A stretch of DNA of 44,829 bases from Pseudomonadota bacterium (GTDB lineage: Bacteria > Pseudomonadota > Gammaproteobacteria > Xanthomonadales > Rhodanobacteraceae). The stretch lies in contig JAFEFO010000020.1 of NCBI GenBank assembly GCA_018240565.1, forward strand, positions 1-44,829. Direction: 5' to 3'. Shown one piece after another: positions 8,225-16,159 of this stretch (its first letter is position 1; each line of letters starts with the position of its first letter). The notes beneath the pieces were generated by a model. It was not told where the DNA came from and did no database searches. It saw only the letters and a program-made list of their open reading frames with translations. The translations under genes were made by a program, and so were the position numbers.

Positions 8225-8905
8225 TTAACGGTAGCGTGTGGGATCGGCAACGCCAGCGGCGACAAATCCCTGCGCGCGCAGGCGGCACGCGTCGCAGTGG
8301 CCGCAGGCGCGGCCATCGGCGTCGGCCTGATAGCACGACACGGTCGCCGAGAAATCCACACCAAGGCGCAGGCCTTCGCTTGCGATCTGCGCCTTGCTCA
8401 GGTCGATCAGCGGCGCGTGGACGCGCAATGCGTGTCCCTCGACGCCGGCCTTGGTGGCGAGATTGGCGAGTTTCTCGAAGGCAGCGATGAATTCCGGCCG
8501 GCAATCCGGATAGCCGGAATAATCGACCGCATTGACGCCGCAAAAAATGTCCTGCGCGCCGAGTACCTCGGCCCAGCCCAATGCCACGGACAGCATGATG
8601 GTGTTGCGCGCCGGCACGTAGGTGATCGGAATGCCGGCGCCGCCCCCCTCTTGATCGGTATCCTGCGGAACGGCGATGTCCGCGGTCAACGCCGATCCGC
8701 CGATGCGGCGCAGGTCCACGTGCACGGTCTTGTGTGCGACCGCGCCGAGTTGCCGCGCCACACGTTCGGCGGCCTGCAGTTCGGACGCGTGACGCTGGCC
8801 GTAGTCCACGCTCAGCGCATGGCAGGCAAAACCCTGCTCGCGCGCCATCGCCAGCGTGACCGCCGAATCCATGCCGCCGGATACCAGTACGACGGCGCGT
8901 TTCAT
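8225..8905 (-). CDS. queC: 7-cyano-7-deazaguanine synthase QueC
   Basis: QueC converts 7-carboxy-7-deazaguanine to preQ0 using ATP and ammonia, on the route to queuosine in tRNA. The 226-residue protein opens [23 protein letters not shown] (9-14) is the PP-loop that binds ATP. The C-terminal Cys191, Cys201, Cys204 and Cys207 (SC...ACGHCDAC) form the zinc site. The start was set at the ATG with a strong AAGGAAGG box. The gene begins two bases after the queE stop, so the two are an operon supplying consecutive steps. Confidence 0.97.
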   Translation of the reverse strand: MKRAVVLVSGGMDSAVTLAMAREQGFACHALSVDYGQRHASELQAAERVARQLGAVAHKTVHVDLRRIGGSALTADIAVPQDTDQEGGGAGIPITYVPARNTIMLSVALGWAEVLGAQDIFCGVNAVDYSGYPDCRPEFIAAFEKLANLATKAGVEGHALRVHAPLIDLSKAQIASEGLRLGVDFSATVSCYQADADGRACGHCDACRLRAQGFVAAGVADPTRYR

Positions 8906-8907
8906 GC

Positions 8908-9567
8908 TCACCTTCCTTTCTCCTCGCCCCACAGGATCTTGTGCAACTGCACCTGCATGCGCACCGGCAGGCGATCGTCGAGGATCCACTGCGCGAGATC
9001 GCGCGGCGCGAGTTTTCCCCACACCGGCGAGAACAGGATTTCGCAGCGTTCCGCGAGCGCGTGTTCAGTCAGTGCGGCGCAGGCCCAGTCGTAGTCGCTG
9101 CGGTCGGCGAGCACGAACTTGACCTGGTCGTGCGCGGTCAGGGCGTCGATATTGCTCCACAGGTTGCGCGCGGCTTCGCCCGAACCGGGCGCCTTCAGAT
9201 CCATCACCCGGCTCACGCGCGTATCGACGCCGCTGACATCCAGCGCGCCGGAGGTTTCCAGCGACACCGCGTAGCCGGCATCGCACAGAGCCGTCAACAG
9301 ATTCAGGCAGCGCTTCTGCGCCAGCGGTTCGCCACCGGTGACGCAAACGTGCCGCGTTTTATACTTTGCAACTTCGTCCACAATGGCAGCGATGGCGAAC
9401 CATTGTCCGCCCTGGAAGGCGTACTCGGTGTCGCACCACACGCAGCGCAGCGGACAGCCGGTCAGGCGCACGAACACCGTCGGTCGGCCGGCGTCGCGCG
9501 CCTCGCCTTGCAGGGAATGAAAAATCTCGGTGACGCGCAGGCGTCCGGCCGGATCGGTATCGCTCAT
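8908..9567 (-). CDS. queE: 7-carboxy-7-deazaguanine synthase QueE
   Basis: This 219-residue radical-SAM enzyme rearranges 6-carboxytetrahydropterin to 7-carboxy-7-deazaguanine. It has the cluster motif CPLRCVWC (Cys38, Cys42, Cys45), here CX3CX2[11 protein letters not shown] near the N-terminus and VTGGEPL, a typical SAM-binding glycine motif, support the call. It sits between cpoB (seven bases upstream) and queC (two bases downstream). It may therefore be co-transcribed with the end of the tol-pal cluster, as in other gammaproteobacteria. Confidence 0.97.
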   Translation of the reverse strand: MSDTDPAGRLRVTEIFHSLQGEARDAGRPTVFVRLTGCPLRCVWCDTEYAFQGGQWFAIAAIVDEVAKYKTRHVCVTGGEPLAQKRCLNLLTALCDAGYAVSLETSGALDVSGVDTRVSRVMDLKAPGSGEAARNLWSNIDALTAHDQVKFVLADRSDYDWACAALTEHALAERCEILFSPVWGKLAPRDLAQWILDDRLPVRMQVQLHKILWGEEKGR

Positions 9568-9574
9568 GCGAAGC

Positions 9575-10468
9575 TTAACGCTGCGCTTCGATCTTCAAGG
9601 CCCGCAAGCGGCCCTGCGCCAGGTTCGAGACCGTGGTATTCGGATACAGTGCGATGACCTGGTTCAACGTGGCCTGCGCCTGGTCCCACTGCTTCATCTC
9701 GTACTGGCAATAACCGACCTTGAGCAGCGCGTCGGGGGCCTTCTGGCTGTTCGGAAACTGCGCGAGCAGCTTGTGGAAGGTATCCAGCGAAACGGGGTAA
9801 TTCTGGGTGACGTAGTAGCTTTCGCCGAGCCAGTAGTACGCGTTCGGGGTCAGCTCATCGCTTGGAAACTGGGCAATGAACGCCTGGAACAGCCGTGCCG
9901 ACTCGGCATAGCGACCGTCCTTGAGCGCGCCGAACGCGGCGTCATAGGCGGTCTTGGGATCCTGCGCGACGGCCGGTGGCGGAACCGTGCCGGCATCCGT
10001 CGGCATGGCGCCATCGGATGCGGACTGTGGAATCGGCGTGGGTGCCGCTGCTGGTGTCGCCGGTGCCGACTGTGCGGATTGCCCACTGCCCAGCTGCACG
10101 TCCTGCAGCGTGCCGTCATTCGGATTTGCGGCGGCGCCTGCCGCGGCGGGAGCCGCGCCGGGATTGCGGCCCTCGAGGCGACCGATGCGCGAATCCAGGT
10201 CGATGTACTGATCCTTGCCGCGGCTCTTCAACTCGTCGAGCTGATGACGCAACTCCTCGATCTGGCCCTGCAGGTTCTGCAACTGCGATTGCAGCGCATT
10301 GATCTGGTTGACCATCTGGATATTGGCCTGCGCGCCGCCGCCCTGGCCCTGCTCGGCCTCGAGCTTGGCAACACGTTCGGCCAGACTCAGCCGCTGCGCG
10401 TGCGCGGGCAACGCAAGACTCGCAAATGACAGGGCGAGGAGTACGGGCAAACGGTCGAGGATGCGCAT
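9575..10468 (-). CDS. cpoB: cell division coordinator CpoB (YbgF)
   Basis: CpoB is the periplasmic Tol-associated protein that links outer-membrane constriction to peptidoglycan synthesis at division. The 297-residue product has a signal peptide (MRILDRLPVLLALSFASLAL...AHAQ). A heptad-rich coiled coil follows at about 30-85, typical of trimerising YbgF. A low-complexity Ala/Pro/Gln linker then leads to three C-terminal TPR units (about 175-290) with YYWLGESYYVTQNYPVS. The start carries GGA about 8 bases upstream. It is the last tol-pal gene, separated from pal by a hairpin. Confidence 0.95.
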   Translation of the reverse strand: MRILDRLPVLLALSFASLALPAHAQRLSLAERVAKLEAEQGQGGGAQANIQMVNQINALQSQLQNLQGQIEELRHQLDELKSRGKDQYIDLDSRIGRLEGRNPGAAPAAAGAAANPNDGTLQDVQLGSGQSAQSAPATPAAAPTPIPQSASDGAMPTDAGTVPPPAVAQDPKTAYDAAFGALKDGRYAESARLFQAFIAQFPSDELTPNAYYWLGESYYVTQNYPVSLDTFHKLLAQFPNSQKAPDALLKVGYCQYEMKQWDQAQATLNQVIALYPNTTVSNLAQGRLRALKIEAQR

Positions 10469-10496
10469 TGGAATTTCCAGATTCTTCAAAGACAAA

Positions 10497-10527
10497 GAGC
10501 CGATCGGCATTTTCATCCGATCGGCTC
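10497..10527 (-). terminator. pal-cpoB intercistronic hairpin
   Basis: An 11-bp perfect inverted repeat (GAGCCGATCGG-N9-CCGATCGGCTC) lies in the 82-base gap after pal. On the minus strand it is followed by TTTGTCTTTG, a weak U-tract. It could be a partial terminator that lowers cpoB-queEC expression, or a 3' stabiliser of pal mRNA. Confidence 0.6.
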
Positions 10528-10550
10528 CCGGTTTCAAACCCTTGCGGGTA

Positions 10551-11066
10551 TTACTGCTTCGCCGTGTAGACGATCTCTACGCGACGGTTCTTGCTCCAGC
10601 AACCTTCGTTGTGCTCCTTGCACACCGGGCGCTCTTCGCCGTAGCTGACGACATTGAGCTGGCTGGCCGAAGCGCCGGCGGCGGCAAGGGCGCTGTCCAC
10701 GGCATTGCCACGGCGCTCGCCGAGGCCGAGGTTGTACTCGCGCGTGCCGCGCTCATCGGTGTTGCCTTCCAGGGTCACGCGCGCGCCCGGGAACTGGCGC
10801 AGGTAGGCGGCATGGCAGGCGATCTGGGCCTGGAATTCCGGCTTGATTTCGCTCTTGTCGAAGTCGAAGTAGACCACGCGCTGGCGCAGGCAGGAATCGG
10901 TGTCCAGGCTTTCGACGGTGTACTTGCCGCCGTTGTTTTCCGGCTGCGCGGCCGCGGGCGGAGCGCTCGCTTCGGCAGCAGGGGGCTTGGTGTTCTTGCC
11001 GGCGCAGGCCGCCAAGGCGGCACTGGCGACGACAGCCGTCAGGATGACACGAATCGGGAGTTTCAT
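10551..11066 (-). CDS. pal: peptidoglycan-associated lipoprotein Pal
   Basis: Pal anchors the outer membrane to peptidoglycan and is bound by TolB. The 171-residue precursor has a lipobox (LAAC; Cys21) followed by an Ala/Pro-rich tether. The OmpA-like domain includes VVYFDFDKSEIKP and NTDERGTREYNLGLGERR, where the Asp and Arg should bind diaminopimelate. Three further Cys (in SCLRQ, IACHA and GCWSK) are more than usual for Pal. It lies between tolB and cpoB, with hairpins on both sides. Confidence 0.97.
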   Translation of the reverse strand: MKLPIRVILTAVVASAALAACAGKNTKPPAAEASAPPAAAQPENNGGKYTVESLDTDSCLRQRVVYFDFDKSEIKPEFQAQIACHAAYLRQFPGARVTLEGNTDERGTREYNLGLGERRGNAVDSALAAAGASASQLNVVSYGEERPVCKEHNEGCWSKNRRVEIVYTAKQ

Positions 11067-11097
11067 TTTTTGGCCTCTAGTTCAGTTGTGACATGGA

Positions 11098-11121
11098 TAA
11101 CAAAATCCGCCGTCAGGCGGA
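11098..11121 (-). terminator. tolB-pal intercistronic terminator-like hairpin
   Basis: On the minus strand TCCGCC-TGAC-GGCGGA is followed directly by TTTTGTTAT, two bases after the tolB stop. The short stem with a U-rich tail looks like a weak intrinsic terminator or attenuator. It would allow pal to be set separately from tolQRAB. Confidence 0.5.
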
Positions 11122-11122
11122 A

Positions 11123-12466
11123 TCACTGCCCACGCTGGCGATAAGGGGACCATGCCGGTTCGCGCACGTCTCCGTCCGCCAGCACCAGGCGCTGCCTCAC
11201 GCGACCATTGGCCGAGACCGCATAGAGCACGTCGCGGGAACCTTCGGTGGCGGTGTACAGCAGCATGCTTCCGTTCGGGGCGTAGCTCGGATGATCGTCC
11301 AGGTTGCCAACGGAGATCGGCTTCGAGTCGCCCGTGGTTTTGTCCAAAACGGCAATACGATACACATTTCCGTTGCCCTGCACCATAGCGATATGCTTGC
11401 CGTCATAGGCGATGGAGGCATTGGCGTTGTAGTTTCCCTGGAAGGTGATGCGCGTTGCAGCGCCACCGGACGCGGGAATCTGGTAAAGCTGAGGTTTTCC
11501 TGAACGATCGGACGTGAAAACGATGTTCTGGCCGTCCGGCATCCATTTCGGCTCGGTATCGATGGCATAGCCCTTGGTGAGCTGGGTGATCTGATGGCTG
11601 GCCAGGTCCATCGAGTAGATGTTGGGGTGGCCGGCAAACGACAGCGTCATGGCCAGCTTGCGGCCATCCGGGGAGAACGCCGGCGCGCCATTGATGCCTT
11701 TGCGCGCTGACACGACTTCGCGCGAACCGGTGGCGATTTCCTGGATGTAGATCGACGAATTGCCGCGCTCGAACGAGACATAAGCCAGCCGGGTGCCATC
11801 CGGCGACCACGCCGGCGACAGCAGCGGCTCGCGCGAGCGCACCACGGTCTGCGGGTTGTAGCCGTCCGAATCGGCAACCATCAGCGCGTACTGGATGGCG
11901 TTGCCGGTACCGGTCGAGGTGATGTAGGCGATGCGCGTCCAGAACGCACCGCGCACGCCGGTGATCTTCTCGTAGACGAGGTCGGCGATCTGGTGGGCGA
12001 CGTCGCGCAGGCCGGTGCGCTGGCCGGTGATGGCGAGCGCGAGCAGTTGCTGCTGCTTGGCCACGTCGTAGAGTTCAAATTCGACGCGGATATCGCCACC
12101 CGGGTTCTCGATCTGGCGGCCAACAAGGATGTAGGCCTGCTTGAGCAGGTTCCAGGTCGGGAACTTGATTTCGCTGCCACGCGTCGGGTACTCGACGACA
12201 TCCGCCTTGGGCAGCGTGCGGAACTGGCCGCAACGGTTCAGATCGTTGCCGATCACCGCCGCGACATCGGTGTCCGGCGGCAGGCCGGCGCCTTCGAAGG
12301 CAAACGGGATGACCGCGATCGGCGTGGCCGATGCCGTGCCGTTCTTGATGTCGATGGTCGGCACGTCGCCGCTCAGGCCTTGCGCGAATGCGACGGTGGC
12401 GGCCAGCATCAGGACGAGTGCGGCGAGGAGTCTGGCGAAAATCCGTTGGGTCATGGCGGGAGTCAT
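11123..12466 (-). CDS. tolB: Tol-Pal system protein TolB
   Basis: TolB is the periplasmic beta-propeller that shuttles between Pal and TolA. The 447-residue precursor has a signal peptide ending VAFAQ, an N-terminal alpha/beta domain (about 30-160) and then propeller blades. Recurrent motifs include LLSPAWSPDGTRLAYVSFE, APAFSPDGRKLAMTLS and PKWMPDGQNIVFTSDRSG. The chosen ATG overlaps the tolA stop by four bases (ATGA), suggesting translational coupling. An in-frame ATG four codons later (12454) would give an equally good signal peptide, so the exact start is open. Confidence 0.96.
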   Translation of the reverse strand: MTPAMTQRIFARLLAALVLMLAATVAFAQGLSGDVPTIDIKNGTASATPIAVIPFAFEGAGLPPDTDVAAVIGNDLNRCGQFRTLPKADVVEYPTRGSEIKFPTWNLLKQAYILVGRQIENPGGDIRVEFELYDVAKQQQLLALAITGQRTGLRDVAHQIADLVYEKITGVRGAFWTRIAYITSTGTGNAIQYALMVADSDGYNPQTVVRSREPLLSPAWSPDGTRLAYVSFERGNSSIYIQEIATGSREVVSARKGINGAPAFSPDGRKLAMTLSFAGHPNIYSMDLASHQITQLTKGYAIDTEPKWMPDGQNIVFTSDRSGKPQLYQIPASGGAATRITFQGNYNANASIAYDGKHIAMVQGNGNVYRIAVLDKTTGDSKPISVGNLDDHPSYAPNGSMLLYTATEGSRDVLYAVSANGRVRQRLVLADGDVREPAWSPYRQRGQ

Positions 12467-13329
12467 CCGTCGTAGGTGAAATTGAAATCGATCTGTCGCT
12501 GGAACGCTTTTTCGTAACCCTTGTACGGCAATGGCGCTGCGCGCTTGACCGCCTGTTCGATCGACGCGCGCGTCAGCGGATCGGCATTGCAGGGATTGAG
12601 CAACTGTACGCCGATCACGTCGCCGCCGGGAATCTGCACGATGCGCAGCATGCACTTGAGGCCCGGCTGCGCGCTGTCCGGACGCAGCCAGTTGTCGGTC
12701 ACCGCATTCTGGATCGCGGCGAAATACTGTGCTTGCAGACTGTCGTCGCTGCCATTGGTTCCCGATTTGGCCTGCTCGGCTTCGGGCACCGGCTGCGCGG
12801 GCGCCGGTTTGGCCTTGGCCAGATCCCGGAGTTGTTCGAGCTTCTGCTTCTCGAGCTTGAGCTTCTTGTCGGCCGCCTCGCGCTCGGCGCGAACTTGCGC
12901 AAGCTGCTTGGCGCGTTCGCGTTCCTCACGCTGCTGTTGGTCGAGCAGCACCTGCTCCTGCCGGTGACGTTCCTCTTCGGCACGCTTGGCGTCTTGCGCC
13001 TTTTGTTGCGCCATCTCGGCGACTTTCTCGCGCTCGATGCGATCCTGGTTCTGCAATTCACTCGGGGGTTGCGGCTTGGGTTCCGGCGGCTTGGGCGGTT
13101 CCGGCGCAGGCGTTGCCGGCTTGGCCGGCGCCGGTCGCGATGGCCGTGGCGCGGCCGCTTTCGGTGCCGCGCTGATGCCGACGAGCTCCGCCTCGATGAT
13201 CGGTCCGGGCAAACTCAGTGGTCGCGTCGTGGTCGTCCACAACAATCCGGCAAACAACAGCGCGACGACGCCCAGGTGCACCAGCGCGGCAAGGATCCAT
13301 GCGCGCAACTTGTCGCCGAAGCTTTCCAT
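12463..13329 (-). CDS. tolA: Tol-Pal system protein TolA
   Basis: TolA spans the periplasm and carries proton-motive force from TolQR to TolB-Pal. The 288-residue protein has one N-terminal transmembrane helix (about 12-33). A Pro/Ala-rich segment (50-90) follows. A long charged coiled coil (about 92-170) has many Glu/Gln/Lys/Arg repeats. The compact C-terminal domain contains YFAAIQNAVTDNW and ends FQRQIDFNFTYDG, with the Cys pair (CMLRI, NPCNAD) typical of this domain. The coiled coil is shorter than in enterobacteria. tolR ends eight bases upstream. Confidence 0.95.
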   Translation of the reverse strand: MESFGDKLRAWILAALVHLGVVALLFAGLLWTTTTRPLSLPGPIIEAELVGISAAPKAAAPRPSRPAPAKPATPAPEPPKPPEPKPQPPSELQNQDRIEREKVAEMAQQKAQDAKRAEEERHRQEQVLLDQQQREERERAKQLAQVRAEREAADKKLKLEKQKLEQLRDLAKAKPAPAQPVPEAEQAKSGTNGSDDSLQAQYFAAIQNAVTDNWLRPDSAQPGLKCMLRIVQIPGGDVIGVQLLNPCNADPLTRASIEQAVKRAAPLPYKGYEKAFQRQIDFNFTYDG

Positions 13330-13337
13330 GGCCGTGG

Positions 13338-13784
13338 TCAGCGTTTGGGCTGCTGCACCGGCTGGCTCATCAGACCGACCTTGGCGACGCCGGCCTGCTG
13401 CAGTGCCGGCAAAATCGCGTAGACCTGCCCGTAGCTGGCGCGGTCGTCGCCGGCGATCAGCACCGGCACATGCGGATTCTGATGCACGAAGGCGGTGACC
13501 TTGCGCACCAGTTCATCGGCGTCGATGCCCTCGCGCTTGGCCGTGCCCAGGGTCAGGTACAGCTTGCCGTCCTTGTCGACGCTGATCACCACCGGTTCGG
13601 CATTGGCCTGCACCGCCTTGGCGGCGGACTGCGGCAGCTGGATGTCGACGCCGAGGTTGAGCAGCGGCGCGGTCACCATGAAGATGATGAGCAGCACCAG
13701 CATCACGTCGATGTAGGGCACGACGTTGATCTCGGATTTGAGTTTGCGGCGCTTGCGGTTGCGACCGATCGCTTGCATGGTCAT
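13338..13784 (-). CDS. tolR: Tol-Pal system protein TolR
   Basis: TolR is the ExbD-like partner of TolQ in the inner-membrane proton channel. The 148-residue protein has a basic cytoplasmic start (GRNRKRRKLKSEINVVPYID) and one transmembrane helix. That helix begins with the conserved proton-carrying Asp in YIDVMLVLLIIFMV. A periplasmic domain follows. A second ATG two codons in could also serve. It lies 30 bases after tolQ and eight before tolA. Confidence 0.97.
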   Translation of the reverse strand: MTMQAIGRNRKRRKLKSEINVVPYIDVMLVLLIIFMVTAPLLNLGVDIQLPQSAAKAVQANAEPVVISVDKDGKLYLTLGTAKREGIDADELVRKVTAFVHQNPHVPVLIAGDDRASYGQVYAILPALQQAGVAKVGLMSQPVQQPKR

Positions 13785-13814
13785 GAATCCAACGAAGGCG
13801 GCAGGCCGACGGGG

Positions 13815-14498
13815 TCAGGTCTCATCCAGGTGCGCCTGGCGTTGCAGGATCGAGGAGAATTCCTCCACGAACGTGTCGTAGCGGCTCAAGATGCGCTCGA
13901 CCTTGTTCGAGTAGCGGTTGTAGGCCCACACCGCCGGGATCGCCGCGATCAGGCCCATCGCCGTGGCGATCAGCGCTTCGGAGATGCCCGGCGCGACCAT
14001 GGCGATGGTCGCCTCTTTCACGTTGGCCAAACCCACGAACGCGACCATGATGCCGGCGACGGTGCCGAGCAGGCCGACGTAGGGACTGATCGAGCCGACG
14101 TTGGCGAGAAATTCCAGGTTCTGTTCGAGGCGATCGAGCTCGCGGCTCTGCGCCACGCGCATGCCGCGCTGCGCGCCTTCCAGGATCGTGCGCGGATCCA
14201 TGTGGCGGCGCTGGCGCAGGCGCGCGAATTCGCGGAAACCCGCCTCGAAGATGCTCTCGATGCCGGACAGGCGATCGCCGTTGGCGGTGACGTCGCGGAA
14301 CAGGCCGGCCAGGTCCGCGCCCGACCAGAAGCGTTCCTCGAACTCGTCCGCGCCCTTCATCGCGCGGTTGAGGATGTTCATCTTGCGAAAGATGATGACC
14401 CATGACAGGAACGAAAACACGAGCAGGATCGCCATGACGATCTTGACGAACAGGCTGGCGTTGAGCGCCAGCTGCAGGACATCGATGCCGCCGTTCAT
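13815..14498 (-). CDS. tolQ: Tol-Pal system protein TolQ
   Basis: TolQ is the ExbB/MotA-like inner-membrane channel subunit. The 227-residue protein has three membrane helices: the first at about 15-37 (IVMAILLVFSFLSWVIIF), then two after the cytoplasmic loop, with ISPYVGLLGTVAGIM and SEALIATAMGLIAAIPAVW, the family's conserved segments. The start overlaps the ybgC stop by four bases (ATGA). Much longer upstream extensions of the frame lie inside ybgC and were rejected. Confidence 0.97.
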   Translation of the reverse strand: MNGGIDVLQLALNASLFVKIVMAILLVFSFLSWVIIFRKMNILNRAMKGADEFEERFWSGADLAGLFRDVTANGDRLSGIESIFEAGFREFARLRQRRHMDPRTILEGAQRGMRVAQSRELDRLEQNLEFLANVGSISPYVGLLGTVAGIMVAFVGLANVKEATIAMVAPGISEALIATAMGLIAAIPAVWAYNRYSNKVERILSRYDTFVEEFSSILQRQAHLDET

Positions 14499-14911
14499 GC
14501 GTGGACGAGCTCCGTAAACAGGGAATCGGGGATGCGCCGCGGCTTGAAGCTCGCCGCGTCGATGCAGGCGGCGCGGACATCGGCTTCCACCAGCACCGCG
14601 CCATCGGCCGGGCGAAGTATACATTGCGCGAAGCGCATCGAGGCCGAACGCCGCGTGAACGCGGTGATCTGCGCGTGCAGTTCGTCGTCCAGGCGCGCGG
14701 GGGCGTGGAATTTCATCGCGAGGTCGGCGACCACGAACAACACGCCATGCTCGGCGCGCACACGCGCCTGGTGCACGCCGCGCGTGCGCAGCCATTCGCT
14801 GCGCGCGCGTTCGAGAAAACGCAGGTAGCCGGCGTGATAGACCACGCCACCCGCGTCGGTGTCTTCCCAGTAGACGCGCACGGGCCAGGAAAAAACCGGA
14901 TTCGCGCTCAC
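14495..14911 (-). CDS. ybgC: acyl-CoA thioesterase YbgC
   Basis: The 138-residue hotdog-fold protein hydrolyses acyl-CoA thioesters in the cytoplasm. It opens the tol-pal cluster in most gammaproteobacteria, where it is thought to link phospholipid metabolism to the envelope. The family motif [19 protein letters not shown] contains the catalytic Asp (Asp17 or Asp19). Both its start and its stop overlap neighbours by four bases (ruvB stop/ybgC start, ybgC stop/tolQ start), so ruvB, ybgC and tolQ should be translated as a coupled unit. Confidence 0.95.
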   Translation of the reverse strand: MSANPVFSWPVRVYWEDTDAGGVVYHAGYLRFLERARSEWLRTRGVHQARVRAEHGVLFVVADLAMKFHAPARLDDELHAQITAFTRRSASMRFAQCILRPADGAVLVEADVRAACIDAASFKPRRIPDSLFTELVHA

Positions 14912-15960
14912 GGGCCGCCTGCGTCTTGCGGCGCTTCGAACAAGTCTGCGCGTTGCTCGCGCCGCGGCGCCTTCAGGCCCAGGTGCCGATAGGCCTTGTT
15001 GGTGGCGATGCGTCCGCGCGCGGTGCGCATCAAGAAGCCCTGCTGGATCAGATACGGTTCCAGCACGTCTTCGATCGTGCCGCGTTCCTCGGACAACGCC
15101 GCGGCCAGCGATTCCACGCCGACCGGGCCGCCGTCGAAGTGTTCGATCATGGTTTCCAGCAGGCGCCGATCGAGCGCATCGAAGCCTTCGGCGTCGACCT
15201 TGAGCATGCCCATCGCGGCAATGGCGACCTCGCGCGTGATCGTGCCGCCGGCCTTGATCTGCGCGTAGTCGCGCACGCGCCGCAGCAGGCGGTTGGCGAT
15301 GCGTGGCGTGCCGCGCGAGCGCCGCGCGATTTCCGCGGCGCCGTCGTCCGCACAGGCGATGCCGAGAATCTTCGCCGAACGCCGCACGATGGCGGCGAGC
15401 TCGTCCGGCGTGTAGAACTCCAGGCGCTGCACGATGCCGAAGCGATCGCGCAGCGGACTCGTCAGCAGGCCCGCGCGCGTGGTCGCACCGATCAGGGTGA
15501 ACGGCGGCAGGTCGAGCTTGATCGAGCGCGCGGCCGGTCCTTCGCCGATCATGATGTCGATCTGGTTGTCTTCCATCGCCGGGTAGAGGATTTCCTCGAC
15601 CACCGGGGACAGGCGATGGATCTCGTCCACGAACAGCACGTCGCGCGGTTGCAGGTTGGTGAGCAGCGCCGCCAGGTCGCCGGCGCGTTCGATCACCGGA
15701 CCGGACGTCGCGCGCAGGTTCACGCCCAGTTCGTTGGCGATCACGTGCGAGAGCGTGGTCTTGCCCAGGCCCGGCGGGCCGAAAATGAGCACGTGGTCGA
15801 GTGCCTCGCCGCGCCGTTTCGCCGCTTCGATGTAGATGGACAACTGCTCGCGTACCGCCGCCTGGCCCAGGTACTCGTTCAGATGCTGAGGTCGGATCGA
15901 CGCTTCGGCGATCTCGTCTTCGCGCGTGGCAGCGGGGGCGATGACGCGGGTGTCGTTCAT
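14908..15960 (-). CDS. ruvB: Holliday junction branch migration ATPase RuvB
   Basis: RuvB forms the hexameric AAA+ motor that, with RuvA, migrates Holliday junctions. The 350-residue protein has Walker [11 protein letters not shown] (near 60-68) and Walker [10 protein letters not shown]. Sensor I lies in [10 protein letters not shown], and [13 protein letters not shown] carries sensor II. A C-terminal winged-helix domain ([15 protein letters not shown]) completes it. The ATG giving MNDTRVIAP was chosen. It is separated from ruvA by kup and from kup by about 200 non-coding bases, so it probably has its own promoter. Confidence 0.98.
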   Translation of the reverse strand: MNDTRVIAPAATREDEIAEASIRPQHLNEYLGQAAVREQLSIYIEAAKRRGEALDHVLIFGPPGLGKTTLSHVIANELGVNLRATSGPVIERAGDLAALLTNLQPRDVLFVDEIHRLSPVVEEILYPAMEDNQIDIMIGEGPAARSIKLDLPPFTLIGATTRAGLLTSPLRDRFGIVQRLEFYTPDELAAIVRRSAKILGIACADDGAAEIARRSRGTPRIANRLLRRVRDYAQIKAGGTITREVAIAAMGMLKVDAEGFDALDRRLLETMIEHFDGGPVGVESLAAALSEERGTIEDVLEPYLIQQGFLMRTARGRIATNKAYRHLGLKAPRREQRADLFEAPQDAGGP

Positions 15961-16159
15961 GGGCTGATTATCGCAGGAAATCGTCCGCCAGCTTGACACG
16001 TAAGGCAGACAGGATTCGGTACATGGACGTGCCGACGAATCGGGCGCGCAGCGCTCGAGGCGAGAAACGAGGCGCGGCTTGGCCGCGACCGTTTGTCTGC
16101 AAGCCGCGGCAGAGCCTGTCCCGGACTCGATCCGGGAATACCCGGTCTTGCAGTAATCG
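15961..16159. other. intergenic region between kup and ruvB
   Basis: This 199-base gap has no convincing gene. It holds one perfect palindrome, TCCCGGA-CTCGA-TCCGGGA (16119-16137), which may end kup transcripts but lacks a U-tract. It should also contain the ruvB promoter on the minus strand; I cannot point to clear -35/-10 boxes. The palindrome resembles half of the two-hairpin repeats seen elsewhere in the window. Confidence 0.5.

Noticed and set aside
16119..16137. intrinsic terminator after kup
   Set aside because: The 7-bp stem has no U-tract on the minus strand and resembles a fragment of the dispersed repeats.
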